Origin: JBECKS01 sp040235395
Lineage (GTDB): Bacteria; Pseudomonadota; Gammaproteobacteria; Pseudomonadales; JBECKS01
Direction: 5' to 3'
DNA length: 6,353 bases
Assembly (NCBI GenBank): GCA_040235395.1
Contig: JBECKS010000227.1
Location: forward strand, 1 to 6,353
Under the pieces are notes generated by a model. It worked only from the letters and a program-made list of their open reading frames with translations, was not told the origin of the DNA and did no database searches. Within the stretch, counting starts at the first letter, position 1, and each line of letters starts with the position of its first letter. Both the position numbers and the translations under genes were made by a program. This document shows positions 1-5,819 of this stretch, one piece after another.

Positions 1-1143
1 AACTTCAAGGAAGTGGAGAAAGTGCTTTGTGTGCAACAGGCCGATGCAAAACACGTTGGTCAGTTAGGTGAAATCATGCGTACGGGTGCAGAAGGGATGG
101 GCTTTAAGGAAATGGGGCCACTGACACGAAATGCTGAAGGTTGTGATGGGCAGGGGTTGTGCCAGTTTGGTTGTCCGACGGATGCCAAGAAATCAACCAA
201 TGTTTCTTACATCCCATTAGCGTTAGGCACAGGTGCTTTCCTGATGACAGGCTTCAAGGCAACAAAATTACTTGAAGATTTATATAAACCCAGAGATGCG
301 CAAGGAATCGAGGCTGTGGGGGTTAACGCTTCAGGGAAGAAAATAAAGTTAAAAATAAAAGCAAAGAAAACCATTATTTCCATGGGCACTTTTTATTCGC
401 CGGTATTCCTGAAAAAGAATGGTGTACGTAACAAGTGGTTAGGGAAAAATTTATCCATTCATCCCTGTGGTGTTGTGACGGGTTTATTTCCCGATAGTAA
501 TTTTGAGAATACCCATAAAATTCCACAGGGTTATGGCATTAAGGATTGGCGAGAAAAAGGTTTGATGTTTGAAGGCGGTACACCACCAGCATTGGTACAT
601 GCTGTCGGTAGTGTTAATTATGGCAGTGCTTTCATTGAAGAAATGGAGAACTACCAGCAAACGGCCTATTTCGGTTTCATGATTAAGGATAAAACACGAG
701 GAAAAGTTCTGAAGCCCTGGCTAATGAAATTTCCTATCCTATGGTATTGGGTAAATAAGGAAGATAAAGAGCAGTTGCTACTCGGTGTAAAAACTTTAGC
801 GCAGTTTTATTTAAAGGCTGGTGCAAAAGAAGTTTACATGACGGGTAATGCCTCCATTAAACCCATAAAAACTATGGAAGAACTGGATACATTATTTAGC
901 AAGAGAAGAAATATCCGTGATTTTCTTTTAACGGCTTATCATCCACTCGGAACTGCCCGTATTGGTGCCAATAAAAAGCAAGGTGTTGTGAATAGCGATC
1001 TTGCTGTTTATGACTGGAAAAGTCTTTATGTAATGGACGGTTCAGTTGTGCCAAGTTCTTTGGGTGCAAATCCTCAGGTAACCATCATGACTCTGTCGAG
1101 TCGCGCGGCAAAAAAACTCGCCGCATCGTTGACAGCTAATTAA
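1..1143 (+). CDS. GMC family oxidoreductase (long-chain alcohol oxidase/cholesterol-oxidase-like subfamily), 5'-partial
   Basis: This is the C-terminal ~380 residues of an FAD-dependent glucose-methanol-choline oxidoreductase. The frame is open to the left edge, so the GTG at 13 is probably internal and the FAD-binding GxGxxG region lies before the window. Family enzymes usually have 500-600 residues, so roughly 150-200 are missing. The C-terminal GMC domain is clear: TAYHPLGTARIG carries the expected catalytic His (940-942), and SLGANPQVTIM carries the second active-site Asn (1069-1071). A Cys cluster C-x5-C-x3-C followed by PTDAKKS (codons at 142, 160 and 172) is, from memory of the family, typical of the branch containing long-chain fatty alcohol oxidases and cholesterol-oxidase-like proteins rather than of choline dehydrogenases. 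The likely reaction is oxidation of a primary or secondary alcohol on a hydrophobic substrate; the actual substrate is unknown. The VOC gene follows after 8 bp, so the two are probably co-transcribed. The family call is firm; the subfamily is moderately supported. Confidence 0.9.
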   Translation, partial: NFKEVEKVLCVQQADAKHVGQLGEIMRTGAEGMGFKEMGPLTRNAEGCDGQGLCQFGCPTDAKKSTNVSYIPLALGTGAFLMTGFKATKLLEDLYKPRDAQGIEAVGVNASGKKIKLKIKAKKTIISMGTFYSPVFLKKNGVRNKWLGKNLSIHPCGVVTGLFPDSNFENTHKIPQGYGIKDWREKGLMFEGGTPPALVHAVGSVNYGSAFIEEMENYQQTAYFGFMIKDKTRGKVLKPWLMKFPILWYWVNKEDKEQLLLGVKTLAQFYLKAGAKEVYMTGNASIKPIKTMEELDTLFSKRRNIRDFLLTAYHPLGTARIGANKKQGVVNSDLAVYDWKSLYVMDGSVVPSSLGANPQVTIMTLSSRAAKKLAASLTAN

Positions 1144-1151
1144 GTAAAAAT

Positions 1152-1535
1152 ATGTTTAGTCACGTAACCATTGGCTCAAAGGATCCTAATAAAGCTTCGG
1201 CATTTTACGATGCTGTGTTAGCAACACTGGATATCAAACCCTTGTTCAGTGGAGATGGGGTCGTTGCTTATGGAGAACTCACAGGGCCAAAGACCTTTAT
1301 CCTGAAACCGTTTAACGGAAAGGAACACGTACCAGGTAATGGGGGGCATGTTGCCTATCTCGCTAAAACCCGTTCGCAGGTAGATGCTTTTTACAAAGCA
1401 GCGCTAGAACATGGAGGAAGCGATGAAGGCGCACCAGGATTACGACCGCACTATCATGCTAATTATTATGGTGCTTATGTGCGTGATCCCGAAGGAAACA
1501 AGTTACAGGCTGTGTGTCATAGCAAGCAGCAATAG
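1152..1535 (+). CDS. VOC family protein (glyoxalase/bleomycin-resistance fold)
   Basis: This is a complete 127-residue single-domain protein of the vicinal oxygen chelate superfamily. The N-terminus MFSHVTIGSKDPNKASAFYD is the usual first beta-alpha unit, with His4 at the position of the first metal ligand. The second half has GGHVAYL (His66), a HYHANYYGAYV segment at 100-110 and DPEGNKLQAVCH at 112-123, where Glu114 or nearby residues sit in the conserved C-terminal strand. The length is normal for this short VOC group, which usually works as a dimer. Members include lyases, isomerases, dioxygenases and resistance proteins, and nothing here fixes the reaction. It starts 8 bp after the GMC stop codon without a recognisable Shine-Dalgarno sequence, which suggests translation coupled to the upstream gene. 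No signal peptide or membrane segment is visible, so a cytoplasmic location is expected. Confidence 0.88.
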   Translation: MFSHVTIGSKDPNKASAFYDAVLATLDIKPLFSGDGVVAYGELTGPKTFILKPFNGKEHVPGNGGHVAYLAKTRSQVDAFYKAALEHGGSDEGAPGLRPHYHANYYGAYVRDPEGNKLQAVCHSKQQ

Positions 1536-1546
1536 ATAGTAACAAC

Positions 1547-1558
1547 AATAATAATAAT
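1547..1558. repeat. Short AAT trinucleotide run in the convergent gap
   Basis: Four tandem AAT units, preceded by two AAC units (1541-1546), fill most of the 22-bp gap between the VOC stop (1533-1535) and the HugZ-like stop (1558-1560, - strand). The last base of the run is part of that stop codon. No hairpin with a U tract is visible in the gap for either strand. Confidence 0.6.
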
Positions 1559-2262
1559 CAGGATCGAGCCATTGCAACAAAAGCATCTCTCGCAGTGCCT
1601 GCATCATGAATGCTTTGCGGAAAATTAATTCGTTTGATCTGTTGATCAATCCTGATCTGAAATCCTTTAGCATCTACGGCAACCAACACAGGTGTGTTTC
1701 CATCAAGCTGGAATCCAGATGTTTTACAATAATGAACCAGTGCATCACTATGGTCTGAATTCATATGTGAAATGATTCGATTCAAGCTGTTGTCATCAAG
1801 TGGGTTGGGTTGTCTGTATTCCTTTCCAGCAATTTTGTGTGCAGCAGCAAAACCTCCAACGTAGTGACACTCTTCAACCACAAGTCGATAAGGCTTGAAG
1901 TCGAGTTGTTCCAGATAGCTCTGGCTTTCAGGAAAGTAGGCAAAGTGTGCTTTCAAACAGGTATTATAATCTTCATCGTCTTTATGAATTTCAACGACAG
2001 AACCTGACAGACTTAAACGAGAACATTCCTGAATATTTTCTTTATCTTTTTCAAGAATAAAAAGATTGGCTTTGTTATTGAGCGCAAGATTTTTTGTATG
2101 CTCAGCAATCTGGCTTAACAAAAATACGGGCTGCCCATGGTTATCCAGAGAATATCTTACTAAAGAACCAAAAGGATAATGCTTTCCAAAGGTGGAAAGG
2201 GTGCCAAAAAAATGGTGTTTAAGAAGTTCGCGAGTTTGAAAAATAAGTGTGTCGCGTTTCAT
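1558..2262 (-). CDS. HugZ-like pyridoxamine 5'-phosphate oxidase-fold protein with C-terminal DUF2470 domain
   Basis: This is a 234-residue, apparently complete protein. Residues ~6-95 form a split-barrel FMN-binding/PNPOx-like domain (LLKHHFFGTLST, then FGSLVRYSLD and PVFLLSQIAEHTKNL). A linker with AHFAYFPES (105-113) and HYVGGFAAAHKI (133-144) follows, as in HugZ-type heme-utilisation proteins. Residues ~155-232 match DUF2470, with the diagnostic HMNSDHSDAL at 166-175. HugZ proteins in pathogens bind or degrade heme. Other proteins of this architecture have no settled activity, so heme is only a family-level possibility. The gene begins 5 bp after the acyl-CoA synthetase stop codon with no Shine-Dalgarno at normal spacing (an AAAGGAAAA run lies about 20 nt upstream, inside the preceding gene), so translational coupling is likely. 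No heme receptor, TonB or Fur-box-like element is visible nearby. No signal peptide is seen; cytoplasmic. Confidence 0.87.
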   Translation of the reverse strand: MKRDTLIFQTRELLKHHFFGTLSTFGKHYPFGSLVRYSLDNHGQPVFLLSQIAEHTKNLALNNKANLFILEKDKENIQECSRLSLSGSVVEIHKDDEDYNTCLKAHFAYFPESQSYLEQLDFKPYRLVVEECHYVGGFAAAHKIAGKEYRQPNPLDDNSLNRIISHMNSDHSDALVHYCKTSGFQLDGNTPVLVAVDAKGFQIRIDQQIKRINFPQSIHDAGTARDAFVAMARS

Positions 2263-2267
2263 GTATT

Positions 2268-4076
2268 TTAAAAGCCAGATTTTCCTTTCTGGATAATGTC
2301 GTAAAATTCCTTATCCAATAGGCTGTATTTTTCTGCCCCCGGTTTTAATACATAAATTTTATCTGAACCCACTTTATCCAAATGATAAGCTTCTTCTTTT
2401 AACTCACCTTTTTTAAGTTTGTGAGTGCCCGTGGTGTCCATTTCTTGATGAATACGCAAAAAGAGAGGGCGAGCATAGGAAGGCGCTTTTTCAATAACCA
2501 GTTTTGAAAAGCTGTCTACATTAAACGTATCCTGATTTTTCAGGCTTAGTGCGGCCATGCCTGCACGACCGTTAGTAGCAGGAATTTCCACACCATACAC
2601 ATTGGAAATCACCACATCGTCGTGTTGATTGAGTATTTCACCGATTTCGTTGGTTGATACGTTTTCACCTTTCCAGCGGAAAGTGTCACCAACGCGGTCA
2701 ACGAATTCGTAGTGTGGTAAGCCCATGGCAAAGCCAACATCAATTTGTCTAAGCAAGTCGCCTGTATTGAAATATTGGTCGCCTTCCTTGAAAACGTTAC
2801 GCAGTATTTTCTTTTCACTGGCTTCTTTACTGGAATAGCCATCAAATCGTGATTTTTTATCAATCGCGGCAATCATTAATCCGGGCTGTCCTTTTTTTAC
2901 TTTTTTACAGAAACCATTGGCGTCATAAACGATTTTGTCTTCAAGTACATCATATTCGATCAATGCATGCACACCGGTGCACGCACCTATGGTTTTATCT
3001 TTATTAAAAAGATTGATGCAACCAGCATTACCTTCACTGGCTCCATAGAATTCACTAACACGTTTAATGCCAAATCGTTTCTTGAATTCCATCCAGATAT
3101 CCGGCCGTAAGCCATTGCCAACGACTTTAACAACAGGAACAGTCTTGTCGTCAGGTCTTTCTGGGGTATCCATGAGATAACGGCAAACTTCCCCAATATA
3201 AACAAAGGCAGTGGTTTGATATTTACGGGTTTCATCTGCCCAATTACTGGCAGAAAATTTTCGCCTCAGGAAAATGGATGCGCCTGATTGTAGTGCTGCA
3301 CCATAACCAATAAATTGCGCATTGCTATGATAAAGTGGAAGCGCAACATAAATACGGTCACTTTTTTTAAGTTGAAAAGCACCATTGGCAAAACCAATGC
3401 CCATGCGTAACCAGCGGTGGTGAGTAATGATTGAGGCTTTGGGTAATCCTGTAGTGCCTGAAGTGAAAATATAATAAGCAATGTCCTTCAACTGAACTTC
3501 TTCTGTTTCCTGTAAATTCTTATCTGATTGTTCGGCAACCATATGACTGATATCGGTTGCCCATTCAGGACAGCCCGGTCTTTCTCTTCCTTCATAATTA
3601 TCAGGAACAAAAAGATAATCATCTTTAGTGTAAGGAAGCTCGCTTCGAATTTCGTTAATGGCATCAACTAATTCTTCACCAAAAATAACTTTTTTCGAAT
3701 GAACAAGGCTAATGCAATGCTCTAAAGGTTTTTCTGTCAGGCTGGTGTTGATGAAACTGCAGATTGCGCCGAGTTTTACAATACCTAGTGAATAGCTCAG
3801 GTTTTCCAGACGATTGTCCATAAAGAAAGCAATTGAATCACCTCTCTGAATATTCATGGATTTGAGCAGGTGGGCAACCTTGTTTGATTGTTGGTCAAAC
3901 TGTCCCCAGGTCATTTCTTTTCCTTCAAAAATACAGAAGAGTTCATTTTTCTGTAACTCTGCACGCTTTCTAACTTCCATTCCCATGGAGTGTTTGGATT
4001 CAACGGGAAGGGTTTTCATGGCTTTTGCTAGGGTCATCACATCCTTGATCATGCTGAAAGTCTGCAAAACACTCAT
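2268..4076 (-). CDS. Long-chain acyl-CoA synthetase, FATP/VLACS type
   Basis: This complete 602-residue adenylate-forming enzyme should activate a long-chain (or other hydrophobic) carboxylate with ATP and CoA to an acyl-CoA. The AMP-binding P-loop motif YIFTSGTTGLPK is at 202-213, the FYGASEGN motif at 343-350, YFNTGD at 435-440 and DRVGDTFRWKGENVST at 460-475. The C-terminal DTTGTHKLKK (547-556) holds the likely adenylation lysine, Lys553. The stretches around YIGEVCRYL (293-301) and NGLRPDIW (321-328), together with the motif set, are typical of the FATP/very-long-chain acyl-CoA synthetase branch rather than E. coli FadD. Length is normal and no key motif is missing. The start is supported by AGGAG six bases upstream. 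The gene lies 40 bp after the GMC oxidoreductase and 5 bp before the HugZ-like gene, in the same direction. The exact acid is unknown: fatty acids are most likely, and steroid or terpenoid acids are possible. Confidence 0.93.
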   Translation of the reverse strand: MSVLQTFSMIKDVMTLAKAMKTLPVESKHSMGMEVRKRAELQKNELFCIFEGKEMTWGQFDQQSNKVAHLLKSMNIQRGDSIAFFMDNRLENLSYSLGIVKLGAICSFINTSLTEKPLEHCISLVHSKKVIFGEELVDAINEIRSELPYTKDDYLFVPDNYEGRERPGCPEWATDISHMVAEQSDKNLQETEEVQLKDIAYYIFTSGTTGLPKASIITHHRWLRMGIGFANGAFQLKKSDRIYVALPLYHSNAQFIGYGAALQSGASIFLRRKFSASNWADETRKYQTTAFVYIGEVCRYLMDTPERPDDKTVPVVKVVGNGLRPDIWMEFKKRFGIKRVSEFYGASEGNAGCINLFNKDKTIGACTGVHALIEYDVLEDKIVYDANGFCKKVKKGQPGLMIAAIDKKSRFDGYSSKEASEKKILRNVFKEGDQYFNTGDLLRQIDVGFAMGLPHYEFVDRVGDTFRWKGENVSTNEIGEILNQHDDVVISNVYGVEIPATNGRAGMAALSLKNQDTFNVDSFSKLVIEKAPSYARPLFLRIHQEMDTTGTHKLKKGELKEEAYHLDKVGSDKIYVLKPGAEKYSLLDKEFYDIIQKGKSGF

Positions 4077-4082
4077 GCTTAT

Positions 4083-4087
4083 CTCCT
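4083..4087 (-). promoter_or_regulatory. Shine-Dalgarno of the acyl-CoA synthetase gene
   Basis: AGGAG reads on the - strand, six bases before the ATG at 4076. It supports this start over in-frame Met codons further in (Met9 and Met14). Confidence 0.75.
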
Positions 4088-4116
4088 GAATATATCTTGG
4101 TTCGTATTAAAAAATT

Positions 4117-5721
4117 TTAAGCTTCGGCTTTCATTTTGTCGGCAATTTTTTCCGCAATCATAATCGTTGGAGCATTGGTATTTCCGCCGACTAAGGTTGG
4201 CATAACAGACGCATCGATTACGCGTAGATTCTGGATACCATGAACTTTTAAATCACCATCGACCACTGCCATGGAATCATTGCCCATTTTGCATGAACCA
4301 ACGGGATGGTAGATGGTTTCGCCTTTCTTGCGAATGTAGTCAAGGATCTCGTCATCACTTTGAATCTCTCTTCCTGGCATTCTTTCTTTTCCAAGATAAG
4401 GAACAAAAGCTTCTTGAGAAAAAATATCACGCGCCATTTTCACGCCAGCAATCTGAACTTTCTGATCTTTCTCTTCAGCTAGATAGTTTGCAAAAATCTT
4501 TGGCGAATCCAGAGGATCAGTAGAACGTAATTTGATACTGCCTTTGCTTTCTGGTCTTAGTTGACAGCTGTGCATCATCATGCCGTGTTCTCGTAATGAA
4601 CTCATATCTCTGGCGTGATCAATCATAAAGGCAATAATGAAATGAAATTGAAGATCAGGTCGTGATAATGACGGATCAGATTTCAAAAAGGCACCTACTT
4701 CCAAACCATTTGATGTCAGTAGACCTTTGCTGAAAAACATGTAATTAAATAAACCTGCTAATCCAAGAAATGGATTTCGTACTGAGCGAGCCAGTGTTAC
4801 TGGTTTTTCACAGTAATATTGAATGCCCACATCAAGATGGTCTTGCAGGTTTTCACCAACTCCCGGTAAATCCTTAACAACTTGTATTCCCATTGCCTGT
4901 AATTCATCGGCCTTACCAATGCCGGAGAGCTGCAGGATTTGTGGAGACTGTACAGCGCCGCCACAAATTAATACTTCTTTGTTGGCTTTGACGGTATTTG
5001 TTTTTCCATTCTGATGATATTCAATACCGGTAGCTTTCGTCCCTTCAAAAGTAATTTTACCTGCCCGCGCATTGGTTATAACAGTTAGATTACTACGACT
5101 TTTTGCAGGGTTAAGGTAGGCAACCGCTGTACTGCAACGCTTGCCATTAAATTTTGTTTGCTGGTAAGTGCTTAGGCCTTCCTGTTGCGCACCATTGAAA
5201 TCTTCAGTTAAAGGGTAACCTGCCTGTTCGCCCGCTTTCAGGTAAGCATGAAATAATTCATTATCAAGAGCCGGTGTGCTGACCTTGAGAGGGCCATCGG
5301 TACCATGAAATTCTTTTTTATAGGTTGTTAGATCGCCAATCTGGCACTCTGATTTGATGAAATAAGGTAAGCAATCCTTATAAGACCAACCTTTATTACC
5401 AAGTGCTTCCCAATCATCGTAATCACTGGCATGCCCGCGAATGTAAACAATGCCATTGATGGAGCTGGAACCGCCAAGAACTTTTCCTCTTGGCCAGTAA
5501 AGCTCCCGGTTGTCCATATTAGGTTCCGCTTCGGTATCAAATTGCCAGTTATATTTCTTTGTGCGTAGAAGTTGGGCAACACCCGCAGGCATATGAATGA
5601 AAGGGCTGTTATCTTCAGGACCAGCTTCCAGTAACAATACAGTGGTCTTGCCATCTTCAGTCAGCCTGTTGGCAAGAACGCAACCGGCTGAGCCGGCACC
5701 AGCAATAATATAGTCGAACAT
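4117..5721 (-). CDS. GMC family oxidoreductase, choline dehydrogenase/AlkJ-like alcohol dehydrogenase
   Basis: This complete 534-residue FAD-dependent alcohol dehydrogenase should oxidise a primary alcohol to the aldehyde and pass electrons to a quinone or other acceptor. The FAD Rossmann motif GAGSAG is at 8-13, with the ribose-binding acidic residue Glu32 in LLEAG. GMC signature 1 (RGKVLGGSSSING) is at 78-90 and signature 2 (GAVQSPQILQLSGIG) at 255-269. YHPVGSCKMG carries the expected catalytic His472, and GGNTNAPTIM the second active-site residue, probably Asn516. Length matches BetA and AlkJ, but BetA-specific context (betaine aldehyde dehydrogenase, BetI, choline transporter) is absent here, so betA is not assigned. 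Linkage to a FATP-type ligase favours an aliphatic or other hydrophobic alcohol; this is inference. There is no signal peptide; related enzymes are cytoplasmic or peripherally membrane-bound. The start is supported by a strong AGGAGAGGG. It is the first gene of the - strand cluster, just after a terminator. Confidence 0.93.
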   Translation of the reverse strand: MFDYIIAGAGSAGCVLANRLTEDGKTTVLLLEAGPEDNSPFIHMPAGVAQLLRTKKYNWQFDTEAEPNMDNRELYWPRGKVLGGSSSINGIVYIRGHASDYDDWEALGNKGWSYKDCLPYFIKSECQIGDLTTYKKEFHGTDGPLKVSTPALDNELFHAYLKAGEQAGYPLTEDFNGAQQEGLSTYQQTKFNGKRCSTAVAYLNPAKSRSNLTVITNARAGKITFEGTKATGIEYHQNGKTNTVKANKEVLICGGAVQSPQILQLSGIGKADELQAMGIQVVKDLPGVGENLQDHLDVGIQYYCEKPVTLARSVRNPFLGLAGLFNYMFFSKGLLTSNGLEVGAFLKSDPSLSRPDLQFHFIIAFMIDHARDMSSLREHGMMMHSCQLRPESKGSIKLRSTDPLDSPKIFANYLAEEKDQKVQIAGVKMARDIFSQEAFVPYLGKERMPGREIQSDDEILDYIRKKGETIYHPVGSCKMGNDSMAVVDGDLKVHGIQNLRVIDASVMPTLVGGNTNAPTIMIAEKIADKMKAEA

Positions 5722-5723
5722 TT

Positions 5724-5732
5724 CCCTCTCCT
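5724..5732 (-). promoter_or_regulatory. Strong Shine-Dalgarno of the choline-dehydrogenase-like gene
   Basis: AGGAGAGGG reads on the - strand just before the ATG at 5721, with about six bases from AGGAG to the start codon. It is the best ribosome binding site in the window and fixes the start, which also places the FAD motif at the usual distance from the N-terminus. Confidence 0.8.
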
Positions 5733-5754
5733 TTTTTGGTGTGAATGGTGTTGG

Positions 5755-5783
5755 AAAAAAAGGCCCGTTAAACGAGCCTTTTT
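5755..5783 (-). terminator. Intrinsic (Rho-independent) terminator after the nitronate monooxygenase family gene
   Basis: On the - strand the RNA can form a stem pairing GGCUCGU (5778-5772) with ACGGGCC (5768-5762), including one U-G pair, closed by a UUA loop. The stem is extended by A-U pairs and ends in seven U residues (5761-5755). It begins 41 nt after the stop codon at 5820, the usual arrangement. The same hairpin read on the + strand has a C-A mismatch and a five-T run, and no + strand gene leads into it, so - strand function is preferred. Confidence 0.85.
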
Positions 5784-5819
5784 CCTCTTCTTAAGATGCT
5801 TTTTACCATGCCTTATTTA

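Larger units (their letters stand above)
1558..5721 (-). other. Predicted three-gene operon: GMC dehydrogenase, acyl-CoA synthetase, HugZ-like protein
   Basis: Three co-directional genes are separated by 40 bp and 5 bp, with no terminator hairpin between them. The cluster is bounded upstream by the terminator at 5783-5755 and downstream by convergent genes. No convincing sigma-70 promoter is visible in the 33 nt between the terminator's U tract and the first start codon, so the promoter may overlap the terminator, lie inside the upstream gene with partial readthrough, or use another sigma factor. Co-transcription is inferred from spacing only. Confidence 0.65.

Noticed and set aside
13..15. 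GTG at 13 as the true start of the first GMC gene
   Set aside because: The frame is open upstream to the window edge, and a GMC protein starting here would lack the whole N-terminal FAD-binding Rossmann motif.
2609..3481. Several 70-87 codon - strand frames within the acyl-CoA synthetase gene
   Set aside because: They are alternate-frame shadows of a full-length enzyme with every expected motif; there is no sign of a frameshift splitting the gene.
4089..4094. TATATT on the - strand as a -10 element for the acyl-CoA synthetase
   Set aside because: It sits 12 nt before the ATG, so transcription would begin in or after the Shine-Dalgarno, and no acceptable -35 lies at 16-18 nt.
4293..4523. 76-codon + strand open frame antisense to the choline-dehydrogenase-like gene
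   Set aside because: It is fully covered by a well-supported gene, and its low-complexity, Leu/Gln-rich translation matches no family I recognise.
5328..5654. 108-codon open frame on the - strand inside the choline-dehydrogenase-like gene
   Set aside because: It lies in another frame of a gene with complete GMC motifs, shows no recognisable domain and has no supporting ribosome binding site.
4117..5721. Assignment of the complete GMC gene as betA (choline dehydrogenase)
   Set aside because: The motifs fit, but many alcohol dehydrogenases share them, and no betaine aldehyde dehydrogenase, BetI or choline transporter gene is present beside it.
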